Of a stretch of 64,000 nt of DNA, positions 45,717 through 59,939 are shown piece after piece. Source of the DNA: Fontimonas thermophila (GTDB lineage Bacteria; Pseudomonadota; Gammaproteobacteria; Nevskiales; Nevskiaceae); the NCBI RefSeq assembly GCF_900113085.1, contig NZ_FOOC01000001.1:62001-126000 (forward strand), in the 5' to 3' direction. The translations under genes and the position numbers were made by a program. The stretch's first letter is position 1. The number at the start of each line of letters is the position of its first letter. The notes below the pieces were generated by a model, which was given only the letters and a program-made list of their open reading frames with translations, did no database searches and was not told the origin of the DNA.

Positions 45717-46861
45717 ACCTCGCCCCTTACGCCGCCGACGACCGGCGTTCGCGTGGACGCCGGCACCCGGAGCCCGCGCCGGGTCATCGCAGCGAGTACC
45801 AGCGCGACCGCGACCGCATCATCCACTCCGCCGCGTTCCGCCGCCTCGAATACAAGACCCAGGTGTTCATCAACCACGAGGGGGATTTGTTCCGCACGCG
45901 GCTGACGCATTCGATCGAAGTCGCGCAGATCGCGCGCACGATGGCGCGCACGCTCGGACTCAACGAGGACTTGTGCGAAGCGGTATCGCTGGCCCACGAC
46001 CTGGGCCACACACCCTTCGGCCACGCCGGCCAGGACGCGCTCAATGCCTGCATGAAGCCTTACGGCGGCTTCGAACACAACGCGCAGTCGCTGCGCGTGG
46101 TCGACGAGCTGGAGGACAAGTACGCGGAATTCCGCGGGCTGAACCTGATGTTCGACACGCGCGAGGGCATTCTCAAACACTGCTCCGTGGCGCGGGCGCG
46201 GACGCTCGGCGACGTCGGCGAGCGCTTCCTCAAGCGCACCCAGCCCAGCCTCGAGGCCCAGCTCGCCAATCGCGCCGACGAGATCGCCTACAACAACCAC
46301 GACATCGACGACGGCTTGCGTGCGCGTCTGCTCACCCTCGAGCAGTTGCGCGAGGTGCCGCTGTTCCGTCGCCACCACGATGAAGTGCTCAAACGCTACG
46401 GGTCGATCCATCCCAAGCAGCAGCGCCACGAAACGACACGCCGCATCATCAACACGCTGGTCGTGGACCTCACCGAAACCTCGCGCCGCGCGCTCGCCGA
46501 AAGCGGGGTCCGCGACATCGAGGACGTGCGCGCGCTGCACAAACCGCTGATCGCGTTCAGCGCGGAAACCGAGGCCGAAAACGAAGCGCTCAAACGCTTC
46601 CTGCGCGAACACCTCTACAACCACCCGCAGGTGCACCGGATCATGACCAAGGCGCGGCGCGTGGTGACCGAGTTGTTCCATGCGTTTTTCGAGGATCCGC
46701 GCCTGATGCCGCCGGATTTCTTCGACGCGGCGCAGCGCCTGGCGGCCGAGGCCGGCGAGGCCGGGCGCGCGCGCGCCGTCGCCGACTACATCGCCGGGAT
46801 GACGGACCGCTATGCCCTCGATGAATACGAGCGGCTATTCGATCCGCGGCGGCTGCGCTGA
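45713..46861 (+). CDS. dgt: Deoxyguanosinetriphosphate triphosphohydrolase-like protein
   Basis: This HD-domain enzyme hydrolyses dNTPs to nucleosides and triphosphate. The 382-residue protein is the shorter dGTPase-like form. The HD signature is seen as RLTHSIEVAQIA, then AVSLAHDLGHTPFGHAGQ, with a further downstream region NRADEIAYNNHDIDDG. The start is GTG at 45713, overlapping the aroB stop by four bases, so it is translationally coupled to shikimate genes. Its role in nucleotide balance or phage defence is known for some relatives but not tested here. Confidence 0.92.
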   Translation: MNLAPYAADDRRSRGRRHPEPAPGHRSEYQRDRDRIIHSAAFRRLEYKTQVFINHEGDLFRTRLTHSIEVAQIARTMARTLGLNEDLCEAVSLAHDLGHTPFGHAGQDALNACMKPYGGFEHNAQSLRVVDELEDKYAEFRGLNLMFDTREGILKHCSVARARTLGDVGERFLKRTQPSLEAQLANRADEIAYNNHDIDDGLRARLLTLEQLREVPLFRRHHDEVLKRYGSIHPKQQRHETTRRIINTLVVDLTETSRRALAESGVRDIEDVRALHKPLIAFSAETEAENEALKRFLREHLYNHPQVHRIMTKARRVVTELFHAFFEDPRLMPPDFFDAAQRLAAEAGEAGRARAVADYIAGMTDRYALDEYERLFDPRRLR

Positions 46862-46869
46862 GATGCCCG

Positions 46870-47295
46870 CTAGGGCCGGAACCAGTCCTCCGTGCGCACC
46901 CCGCTGGCACCGGCATACAGGCCCGGCGTGCGCGTCACCAGCACCATCTCGTTGACCGCGGCGATTGCCGCCTGCTCGCCTTCGGTGCGCGTCCACGGCC
47001 GCCCCTGCCGCTCGCGCCGCGGCATCTCGCGCGCCAGCCAGATCGCGGCCTCGCGGTCGAAGGGCAGCACCGGCAGACCGCTGCCGAGCAATTCGTGGGC
47101 AAAGGCGGCGAGCTGGGTGCGCCGCGGCCCCTCCGGTAGCGTCTCGACGCCGCGCACCAGAGCGTAAGCCGTCGCCGCGGCGATCGCCGAGACGGTCTCG
47201 TGCTGGCGGAACCGGGTCAGCACCTGGCGGTTGCCGGCCGGGCGGGTCAGCTCGGCGAGCACCGCGAGATCGAGCAGATAGATCCGGCGCGCCAT
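46870..47295 (-). CDS. PIN-domain toxin, VapC-like, with substituted acidic residues
   Basis: This is the predicted toxin of a type II toxin-antitoxin pair, 141 residues. PIN-domain RNases usually cut tRNA or rRNA with four acidic residues. Here the first Asp is present (YLLDLAVLAEL, Asp9), and PFDREAA and IAAVNEMVLVTRT match the family layout. The usual Asn after Asp9 is Ala. The acidic residue of the ELxxG region appears replaced. The third position is Glu, and the last Asp of TRNxxDF is not found. The domain may be weak or inactive. The start at 47295 follows the antitoxin stop by seven bases. Confidence 0.78.
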   Translation of the reverse strand: MARRIYLLDLAVLAELTRPAGNRQVLTRFRQHETVSAIAAATAYALVRGVETLPEGPRRTQLAAFAHELLGSGLPVLPFDREAAIWLAREMPRRERQGRPWTRTEGEQAAIAAVNEMVLVTRTPGLYAGASGVRTEDWFRP

Positions 47296-47302
47296 CGATG
47301 CT

Positions 47303-47554
47303 TTAACCCCAGCGCGCCAGCTCCTCGGCGCTGATGCCCTCGAAATCGGCCGGCAGCCGCAACCGCCAGGCCTGCAGCCAGCTGCCGAAATCGGCCGCCG
47401 CGGCGGCGGCGCGCAGGCGCGTGTACTCGGCCTCGCCGAGCAGCACCACCACCGGTCGGCCGCGGCGGCTGATCGCCACCGGCCGACCCTCCTCGGCCTC
47501 ACGCACCAAGGCCGTCAGGGTGTCCTTGGCCTGAGCAATGGAAACCGTCTTCAT
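47303..47554 (-). CDS. Phd/YefM-family antitoxin
   Basis: This is the predicted antitoxin for the downstream PIN protein. The 83-residue protein starts with the Phd/YefM DNA-binding domain (MKTVSIAQAKDTLTALVREAEEG, then PVAISRRGRPVVVLLGEAEYTRL). It ends with a toxin-binding segment rich in Leu, Trp and acidic residues. It is the first gene of the pair. Upstream are a promoter-like pair and two tandem 12-base repeats suitable for autorepression by the antitoxin or the complex. The pair is inserted between dgt and gltB. Confidence 0.85.
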   Translation of the reverse strand: MKTVSIAQAKDTLTALVREAEEGRPVAISRRGRPVVVLLGEAEYTRLRAAAAAADFGSWLQAWRLRLPADFEGISAEELARWG

Positions 47555-47561
47555 CCGCGCA

Positions 47562-47585
47562 AGATGGCCATTTAGATGGCCATTT
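47562..47585. repeat. Two tandem 12-base repeats, candidate antitoxin operator
   Basis: AGATGGCCATTT occurs twice head to tail (47562-47573 and 47574-47585), and each copy contains the palindrome ATGGCCAT. The repeats lie between the antitoxin start codon and its likely -10 box and partly overlap that box, the expected place for an autoregulated antitoxin operator. Confidence 0.7.
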
Positions 47586-47612
47586 ATATGACAACTTAAC
47601 GGTATGAATCAA
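47583..47612 (-). promoter_or_regulatory. Putative promoter of the toxin-antitoxin operon
   Basis: On the minus strand TTGATT (47612-47607) and TATAAA (47588-47583) are 18 bases apart. The -10 box overlaps the second operator repeat. The spot is AT-rich compared with its surroundings. Confidence 0.6.
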
Positions 47613-47749
47613 TTGGAAGAATTTGCATGAAGCCGGCTTTGGCGGGACAAAGATTTGCGCTGGTGACGGCCGCGGCCCACACTGTGCGGCCCGCCATCCG
47701 GGCGGGTTCTGCTGCGCGGCCGTCGCCGCGCCGTTTTGGGAGCGAGCCG

Positions 47750-53691
<5,942 letters not shown>

Positions 53692-53736
53692 GCCACCACC
53701 TGGGACGACCGCCGCCCGAATCCTGTGCGAAGATGC

Positions 53737-53765
53737 GCGCCGTTGCGCAAGACCCGCAACGGCGC
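53737..53765 (+). terminator. Perfect 11-base hairpin after gltD
   Basis: GCGCCGTTGCG (53737-53747) and CGCAACGGCGC (53755-53765) pair perfectly with a seven-base loop. It lies 46 bases after the gltD stop and 26 bases before the next start codon. It is followed by C-rich sequence with no T-run, so it may terminate poorly or act as an attenuator or RNA-stability element. Confidence 0.55.
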
Positions 53766-53791
53766 CCCCCGGACATGGAGCGATCGGAGCG

Positions 53792-54652
53792 ATGGCCGAG
53801 AAACGTGCTGACTGGCTGGAACCGCCCCTGTGGTGGAAGAAATGGCGGCCGCTGCGCTGGCTGGCCGGCGCTGCCGTCGTTGCACTCGTATATGCGTGGC
53901 TGAGCGAGGACTCGGAAAAACCCACCGCTGCGCCGGCCGAGGTCGCCGCGCCGTCCGCTCCCGCACCGCACGTCGCCCCGCCGCAGGAGGCAGCCATCAG
54001 CACCGTGGCCCGCGAATCCGCACCGACCCCTGCGGTGACCACGGCGGCTGCGGCCGTCCCCGCTGCCCCATCCGAACCGACCCACCCCGCCGAGGAAGCC
54101 TTCATCTACGAGGAAGATGAAGCACCGCCGGCGGCGGATTCCGAACTTGCCGCGTTCACACGCGTAGAACCCGATCCGGTGCGTCTGCTCGGCAGCTACA
54201 AGAGCTATATGGGCGTCGATGAAGTCGTTTACGGCCTCGAGCAGGCCGGCTTCAAGCCGATCGTCGAATCCCACCACACGGCGGTTCCGGCGGGCGTGCC
54301 GCCGCGCGCGCTCGATGTCGTCACCGTCCACCAGTTCCGGCACTGGGGCGTGCAGGGGCAACTGGAGCTGCAGTTCTTCAACGACCGCCTGTATCAGACC
54401 GAATTCGAGCCCGAAGATCCCGAGCGCTACCTCGCCGCGCAGCGCCGCGAGCTGCCGCAGCTTGCGCGACAACGCTCGGGACGCGCCGAGCTGATCGACG
54501 GTCACTTGCGCATCGCCAGCAGCCTGGATCTCGCGGTCAGCGAGATCGGCCGGAAGCTGCGCACGCGACCCTTCATCCTCTGGCAGGACCGCCGCCTGAT
54601 CCGGCAGCGCGACGAGTGGGACCGGCGTTTCGCCGCCGCCATTGCGCGCTGA
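53792..54652 (+). CDS. Membrane-anchored hypothetical protein (286 aa)
   Basis: This is an uncharacterised protein with a likely periplasmic C-terminus. It has a basic, Trp-rich N-terminus (WLEPPLWWKKWRPLRW), one membrane helix (about residues 23-39) and an Ala/Pro-rich linker (about 45-110). The C-terminal alpha/beta domain of about 170 residues contains LLGSYKSYMGVDEVVYGLEQAGF and WGVQGQLELQFFNDRLYQTEFEPED. Nothing in it matches a family I can name. It follows gltD by 100 bases with a hairpin between. The layout resembles SPOR- or TonB-like tethered proteins, but no SPOR motif was seen. Confidence 0.75.
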   Translation: MAEKRADWLEPPLWWKKWRPLRWLAGAAVVALVYAWLSEDSEKPTAAPAEVAAPSAPAPHVAPPQEAAISTVARESAPTPAVTTAAAAVPAAPSEPTHPAEEAFIYEEDEAPPAADSELAAFTRVEPDPVRLLGSYKSYMGVDEVVYGLEQAGFKPIVESHHTAVPAGVPPRALDVVTVHQFRHWGVQGQLELQFFNDRLYQTEFEPEDPERYLAAQRRELPQLARQRSGRAELIDGHLRIASSLDLAVSEIGRKLRTRPFILWQDRRLIRQRDEWDRRFAAAIAR

Positions 54653-54694
54653 TCCGGCACCCGGACGGCCGGCCCCGGCGCCGCGCCGTGGCGG

Positions 54695-55177
54695 TCAGTG
54701 ATGGTGACCGCCCGGTCCGTGGACGTGGCCGTGGCTGAGCTCTTCGTCGGTCGCGGCGCGGACGTCGGTCACCTCGACCGCGAAGTTCAGATGCTCGCCG
54801 GCGAGCGGATGATTGCCATCGACGGTGACCATGTCGCCGGCGACGCGGGTGACGACGACCCGCATCGGCCCCCGGCTGCTCTGCGCCTGAAAGGTCATGC
54901 CCGGGCGAATGTCGGTGATACCCTGGAAGGCGCGGCGCGGAACCTGCTGTACGAGCTGCTCGTCGCGTTCGCCGTAGCCGTCGGCCGGTGCGACCCGGAC
55001 CTGCAGCTTGTCGCCGGGTTGCTTGCCGGTCAATGCGTTCTCGAGGCCAGGGATGATGTTGCCATAGCCGTGCAGGTAGGCGAGCGGCTCCCCGCCCTGC
55101 GAACTGTCGAGAACTTCGCCGGCGTCATTGGTGAGCGTGTAGTGAATATAGACGACACGCTGGGGTGCGATTTCCAT
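54695..55177 (-). CDS. slyD: FKBP-type peptidyl-prolyl isomerase, SlyD-like
   Basis: This is a prolyl isomerase and chaperone with a metal-binding tail. The 160-residue protein has the FKBP core split by an IF chaperone insert, as in SlyD (YIHYTLTNDAGEVLDSS, GYGNIIPGLENALTGKQPGD, then the insert around YGERDEQLVQQVPRRAF). The tail is short and His-rich (SHGHVHGPGGHHH) and could bind nickel or zinc. In E. coli, SlyD helps NiFe-hydrogenase maturation. It is divergent from an RND efflux operon. A long-loop inverted repeat lies upstream. Confidence 0.9.
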   Translation of the reverse strand: MEIAPQRVVYIHYTLTNDAGEVLDSSQGGEPLAYLHGYGNIIPGLENALTGKQPGDKLQVRVAPADGYGERDEQLVQQVPRRAFQGITDIRPGMTFQAQSSRGPMRVVVTRVAGDMVTVDGNHPLAGEHLNFAVEVTDVRAATDEELSHGHVHGPGGHHH

Positions 55178-55191
55178 GGAGATTTTCCGTT

Positions 55192-55229
55192 GTGCGGGCG
55201 CTCATGCTAGCAGGATGCAACGCCCGCAC
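55192..55229. repeat. Inverted repeat in the slyD upstream region
   Basis: GTGCGGGCG (55192-55200) and CGCCCGCAC (55221-55229) are a perfect nine-base inverted repeat with a 20-base spacer, starting 15 bases upstream of the slyD start. It could be a regulator site or a transcript hairpin. On the plus strand GCTTTT follows. Confidence 0.45.
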
Positions 55230-55413
55230 GCTTTTCCGGCCCCATCCATCCAAGCGCCGGGCCCGGCACCGCGGGTCGCGCAGGTGGCGGTTTGTGCCAA
55301 CTTGCGGTGAACATGGACATTACGGCGCGCAAGGCCCGCCCGATCCGTCTCCGACCGCCGTGCGGGCACTTTCGGAAAAGAACAAAATCAATGATCTACA
55401 AACATTCTGCGGC

Positions 55414-55429
55414 TGGCATGCATCTTGAT
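55414..55429 (+). promoter_or_regulatory. Sigma-54-like promoter upstream of the efflux operon
   Basis: TGGCATGCATCTTGAT agrees with the -24/-12 consensus TGGCAC-G-N4-TTGCW except for T instead of C at -22 and A instead of the -12 C. It ends 32 bases before the adaptor start codon, a normal distance for a transcription start. The -12 mismatch makes this tentative. Confidence 0.4.
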
Positions 55430-55461
55430 CGGTGCGGCCCGAATACCACTGGAGCGAGGTC

Positions 55462-56553
55462 ATGAACAGGCATTGTGTCGGCGCATTCGCGCTCGGGCTG
55501 GCCGGCCTTCTGGCCGCGTGCAGCGACGGCCGGGCGCAGGACAAGGACAAGAAGAAAGAGCAGGCGAGTATCCCGGTCGAGGTCGCCACGGCACGGATCG
55601 GGCCGATCGAAGCCGCCTACCGCGGCACGACGACGCTCGAGGCGGAGAATGAGGCAACGGTCACCGCCAAGACCGGCGGCGTCATCGAGCAGGTGCTGGT
55701 CGAAGAAGGCGAGCGGGTCCACGCCGGACAGGTGCTCGCCCGGCTCGAGTCCGAGCGGCTGCGCCTCGAAGTCGCGCGCGCCAAGGCCGCGCTCGACAAG
55801 CTGGAGCAGGACTACCAGCGCAACGCCTCGGTGTTCCAGCGCAACCTGGTCTCGCGGGAGGCTTTCGAACGCATCAAGTTCGAACTCGATGGCGCGCGCG
55901 CGGCCTACGATCTCGCCCGCCTGGCCTTGCGTGAGGCGGACATCCGCGCCCCCTTCGAGGGCGTCGTCGCGCAGCGCCACATCAAGGTCGGCAACACGAT
56001 CCAACCGGGCAGCCCGGCGTTTCGCATCACCCGCATGGACCGGCTGCAGGCACCGATCTACGTGCCCGAGCGCGACATCCACAAGCTGGCCGTGGGTCAG
56101 CCGGCGAGTCTGAGCGTCGATGCCTGGCCGGGCCGGATCTTTGCCGGCCGGATCCTGCGCATCAACCCCGTCGTCGATGCCGCCTCGGGAACGGTCAAGG
56201 TCACCGTCGCGATGGCCGAAGGCCAGGCCGAGCTCAAGCCCGGCATGTTCGGGCGCATCGAGATCCGCTACGACCGCCATGACGCCGCGCTGCTGATTCC
56301 CAAGGACGCGGTGCTGACCGAGGATGCGCAGTACGCGGTGTTCGTCGTCGCGGACGGCCGCGCGCGCCGCCGCGCCATCCAGGTCGGTTATAGCGACGAG
56401 CGCCACTACGAGGTGCTCTCCGGCCTTGCCGCCGGCGAGCAGGTCGTCGTCACCGGGCAGGCCCGCCTCAAGGACGACAGCCGGGTCGAGATCGTCAAGG
56501 CGGACGGTGCCGCGGGCGCCGCATCCGCAGCGGATGCACGCCGCCAGGGTTGA
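55462..56553 (+). CDS. RND efflux periplasmic adaptor (lipoprotein)
   Basis: This is the membrane fusion subunit of a tripartite efflux system. The 363-residue protein has a lipoprotein signal ending LLAAC (about residue 21) and a charged Lys-rich linker. The HlyD-like core has a biotinyl-lipoyl half-motif (VEEGERVHAGQVLARLES), a coiled-coil hairpin (LARLALREADIRAPFEGVVAQRHIKVGNTIQPGS) and a beta-barrel domain. The start at 55462 has GGAGCGAGG upstream. Two RND permease genes follow in the same direction. A sigma-54-like element lies upstream. No outer-membrane factor gene is seen in the window. The substrate is unknown. Confidence 0.9.
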   Translation: MNRHCVGAFALGLAGLLAACSDGRAQDKDKKKEQASIPVEVATARIGPIEAAYRGTTTLEAENEATVTAKTGGVIEQVLVEEGERVHAGQVLARLESERLRLEVARAKAALDKLEQDYQRNASVFQRNLVSREAFERIKFELDGARAAYDLARLALREADIRAPFEGVVAQRHIKVGNTIQPGSPAFRITRMDRLQAPIYVPERDIHKLAVGQPASLSVDAWPGRIFAGRILRINPVVDAASGTVKVTVAMAEGQAELKPGMFGRIEIRYDRHDAALLIPKDAVLTEDAQYAVFVVADGRARRRAIQVGYSDERHYEVLSGLAAGEQVVVTGQARLKDDSRVEIVKADGAAGAASAADARRQG

Positions 56554-56580
56554 ACATCCTTCGGCACGGGCCGGCACGCG

Positions 56581-56625
56581 GGCCCAGGGGTCAAAAAGTG
56601 CGCGCACGGCGCGCATCCCTGGGCC
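56581..56625 (+). repeat. Nested inverted repeat between adaptor and first RND gene
   Basis: The outer arms GGCCCAGGG (56581-56589) and CCCTGGGCC (56617-56625) are perfectly complementary. The inner arms TGCGCGC (56599-56605) and GCGCGCA (56609-56615) form a second perfect stem with an ACG loop. The left spacer is A-rich and nine bases long, the right only one base, so an RNA form would be a hairpin with a large bulge. It lies in the 116-base gap between cotranscribed genes. Confidence 0.6.
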
Positions 56626-56669
56626 ACCTTCGACTGACAGGCAACGGCATGGTTGCGGGGACGGAATAG

Positions 56670-59600
56670 ATGAGATTCATCGAGCTGTGCACACGCAGGC
56701 CGGTTGCGATCAGCATGCTGACCTTCGCGGTGTTGCTGTTCGGACTGGTTTCGCAGTCGCGCCTTGCGCTGACACTGCTGCCGGATCTGTCGTATCCGAC
56801 GCTGACCATCCGCACCGAACTGCCGGGCGGCGCGCCCGAAGAAGTCGAGACCCTGCTGTCCAAACCGATCGAGGAGGCTCTCGGCATCGTCCGTAACGTG
56901 CGCCAGGTGCGCTCGGTATCGCTCGCCGAACGCAGCGACGTGACGCTGGAGTTCAACTGGGGCACGCCGATGGATTTCGCGGTCCTCGACGTGCGCGAGA
57001 AGCTCGATGCACTGGAATTGCCCCGCGAATCGGGCCGCCCGGTCGTGCTGCGCTTCGACCCGAGCCAGGAACCGATCATGCGCTACGGGCTTGCACTCAA
57101 GTCGGCCGACCCAACCGTGGCCGATGAAGCGACGCTCAAGCGGCTGCGCCGGATCGCCGAGGACCTCGTGCAAAAACCGATGGAGGGCGTCGACGGCGTC
57201 GCCGCGGTCAAGATCGCCGGTGGACTCGAAGACGAGGTGCAGGTGCTGGTCGATATGACCCGCCTCGCCCAATTCGGCCTGACGCTCGAACAGGTCGCCG
57301 GGCGGCTCGCCGCCGAGAACGCCAACATCTCCGGCGGCCGGATCGAACAGGGCACGTCCAGCTACCTGGTGCGCACGCTCAACCAGTTCGGCTCGCTCGA
57401 AGAGATGCGCACCACCATTGTCGCGACGCGCAGTGACCGCCCGATCTATCTCGACGACGTCGCCGAAATCCGGCAGGGCGCCAAACGGCGTGAAGCGATC
57501 ATCCGCATCGATGGCGGAGAAGCCGTCGAGATCTCGATGTACAAGGAGGGCGATGCCAACACGGTCGCCGTCGCCCAACGCATCAAGGAGCGTGTCGAAC
57601 GACTCGTCAAGGAGTTGCCGCCGGATCTTGCGATACAACCGCTCTACGACCAGTCGCTGTTCATCCAGCACGCCATCGATGAGGTCAAGAGCGCCGCCAT
57701 CGAGGGGGGCGTACTCGCCATCCTCATTCTCTACCTGTTCCTGCGCAACGCCTGGACCACGGCGATCGTCGCGGTCGCGATTCCGATCTCGGTGATCGCG
57801 ACCTTCAACGTCATGTACGGTGCGGGGCTGTCGCTGAACATCATGTCGCTGGGCGGCATCGCGCTGGCGATCGGCATGCTCGTCGATGACGCCATCGTCG
57901 TCCTCGAAAACATCCATCGCCAGCAGGAACTGGGGCTGCCGCCGCACGCGGCTGCGGTCACCGGCACGGCGCAGGTGGCCGGTGCCGTCACCGCATCGAC
58001 GCTGACGACGGTGGCCGTGTTCTTTCCGATGGTGTTCGTGCAAGGCATCGCCGGGCAGTTGTTCGCCGACCAGGCGCTGGTGGTCAGCGGCGCGCTGATG
58101 TTCTCGCTGCTGGTGGCCCTGACCCTGATTCCGATGCTGGCCGCGCGCGCCAGCGGACGGGCGATGTCACCGCCGGTGCGCGCGGATACGCCCACACCAG
58201 TGCCGCTGCGCAGCGGCCTGGCGCGGATACGCCACGGCACGCTGGAGATCCTGCCGTCGCTGCTGCTGTGGCCGTTCGTGCAACTGGCACGCCTTGGCAG
58301 CCTCATTCTCGGCGTGGCGCTGTCCCCGCTGGCGGCACAGTGGCAACGCGCGTTCGGGCGGTTCGAACAGCGCTATCTGCATCTGCTCGAATGGTCGCTC
58401 GCCCACCGCGGCGCGGTGCTCGCGCTCGCCGGCCTGCTATTTGCGCTGTCGCTGGCCCTGCTGCCGCGCATCGGCGTCGAATTGATCCCGCCGTTCAACC
58501 AGGGAGAGTTTCGCGCCGAGCTGCAACTGCCACCGGGCACGCCGCTGGAACACACCGACGCCGTGCTCGCCGACGTCTCGCGCACGCTGCGCGACGACTC
58601 CGATCTGCATGGCTGGGTAGCCACGTACTACACCGTCGCCGGCACCGGCAACCGTCTCGATGCCAATCCCGAAACCGGCGGCGAGAACTTCGGCACGATC
58701 AACATCGTGCTCGGGCCGACCGCTTTTGCACGCGAAACCGAGGTGATCGCGCGCCTCTCGCAACGGCTGGACCGCGTGCCCGGGGCAAGCTATCGCTATT
58801 CGCGGCCGACGTTGTTCACGCTCAAGACGCCGCTGGAGATCGAATTCGCGGGCTACGACCTCGCGGAGCTGGAGCGTGCGTCCGAAGCCTTGCGCACACG
58901 CCTGCTCGCCTCCGACCGCTTCACCGAGGTCGGCAGCACCCGCGCGCCCGGGCATCCCGAGATCCAGGTGCGATTCGACCAGGAACGCGCCGCCCGCCTG
59001 GGACTCGATACCGCGGTGCTCGCCGAACGCGTCGCGCATCTGGTGCACGGCCGCGTCGCCACGCGCTACCGCATCGGCGACCGCGAAATCGACGTGCTCG
59101 TGCGTGGCGGTGAGGATACGCGCGCCAGCCTCGAAGCGCTGCGCAACATGAGCGTGAATCCGGAATCACCGCAACCGGTGCGCCTGTCGTCGATCGCCGA
59201 GATACGGCTCGCAACCGGGCCCAGCGAGATCCGTCGCGTCGACCAGCAACGCGTGATCGTGGTCTCGGCCAACATCGCCCACGGCGACCTGGGCGAGGCG
59301 ATATCGGAAATCGAATCGATGCTCGAAGCCTTGCCGTTGCCGGAAGGCCTGACCACCCGCATCGCCGGCCAGAGCGAGGAAATGAAGCTGTCGTTCCGCT
59401 CGCTGACGATGGCGCTCGCGCTCGCGATTTTTCTCGTCTACCTGGTGATGGCGGCGCAGTTCGAGTCGCTGCTGCACCCTTTCGTCATTCTGTTCACGAT
59501 CCCACTCGCGGCGATCGGCGCGATTGTGTCGCTGTACGTCACCGGCTCGGTGATCAACGTCGTTGCGCTGATCGGCATGATCGTGCTCGCCGGCATCGTC

Positions 59601-59939
59601 GTGAAAAACGGTATCGTCCTCATCGATTTGGTCAACCAACTGCGCGCGCAGGGTCACGCAGTTCGTGCGGCCATCCTCGACGCCGGCCGCTCACGCCTGC
59701 GGCCGATCCTGATGACCACATTGACGACGGTGCTCGGCCTGCTGCCGATGGCAATCGGCACCGGCGAAGGTGCCGAAGTGCGCCAGCCGATGGCGATCAC
59801 CGTGATCGGCGGGCTCACGGTTTCGACGCTGCTGACGCTGGTCGTCATTCCCGTGGTGTATGCGCTGGTCGTGCGCGAGCCAGGCGCAGATCCCGCAATC
59901 CCTGATCGCGCAACAGACGCGCACGGAAGCGGGCAATGA
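56670..59939 (+). CDS. RND efflux permease 1 (proton-relay residues intact)
   Basis: This is an inner-membrane proton-driven exporter of the RND (AcrB-like) superfamily, 1089 residues with 12 helices and two large periplasmic loops. The first helix follows TRRPVAISML, as is typical. The transmembrane-4 relay pair is intact as VDDAIVV (Asp406, Asp407), and the transmembrane-10 Lys is present as VVKNGIV (Lys979), matching AcrB Asp407/Asp408/Lys940. A roughly 60-residue insert with Pro/Arg content follows helix 6. The stop overlaps the next RND gene by four bases. It probably forms a heterotrimer with it. Confidence 0.92.
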   Translation: MRFIELCTRRPVAISMLTFAVLLFGLVSQSRLALTLLPDLSYPTLTIRTELPGGAPEEVETLLSKPIEEALGIVRNVRQVRSVSLAERSDVTLEFNWGTPMDFAVLDVREKLDALELPRESGRPVVLRFDPSQEPIMRYGLALKSADPTVADEATLKRLRRIAEDLVQKPMEGVDGVAAVKIAGGLEDEVQVLVDMTRLAQFGLTLEQVAGRLAAENANISGGRIEQGTSSYLVRTLNQFGSLEEMRTTIVATRSDRPIYLDDVAEIRQGAKRREAIIRIDGGEAVEISMYKEGDANTVAVAQRIKERVERLVKELPPDLAIQPLYDQSLFIQHAIDEVKSAAIEGGVLAILILYLFLRNAWTTAIVAVAIPISVIATFNVMYGAGLSLNIMSLGGIALAIGMLVDDAIVVLENIHRQQELGLPPHAAAVTGTAQVAGAVTASTLTTVAVFFPMVFVQGIAGQLFADQALVVSGALMFSLLVALTLIPMLAARASGRAMSPPVRADTPTPVPLRSGLARIRHGTLEILPSLLLWPFVQLARLGSLILGVALSPLAAQWQRAFGRFEQRYLHLLEWSLAHRGAVLALAGLLFALSLALLPRIGVELIPPFNQGEFRAELQLPPGTPLEHTDAVLADVSRTLRDDSDLHGWVATYYTVAGTGNRLDANPETGGENFGTINIVLGPTAFARETEVIARLSQRLDRVPGASYRYSRPTLFTLKTPLEIEFAGYDLAELERASEALRTRLLASDRFTEVGSTRAPGHPEIQVRFDQERAARLGLDTAVLAERVAHLVHGRVATRYRIGDREIDVLVRGGEDTRASLEALRNMSVNPESPQPVRLSSIAEIRLATGPSEIRRVDQQRVIVVSANIAHGDLGEAISEIESMLEALPLPEGLTTRIAGQSEEMKLSFRSLTMALALAIFLVYLVMAAQFESLLHPFVILFTIPLAAIGAIVSLYVTGSVINVVALIGMIVLAGIVVKNGIVLIDLVNQLRAQGHAVRAAILDAGRSRLRPILMTTLTTVLGLLPMAIGTGEGAEVRQPMAITVIGGLTVSTLLTLVVIPVVYALVVREPGADPAIPDRATDAHGSGQ

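Noticed and set aside
56406-58043. A 545-codon minus-strand frame opposite the first RND gene
   Set aside because: It spans the adaptor end, the intergenic hairpin and the permease start in antisense, with no domain content.
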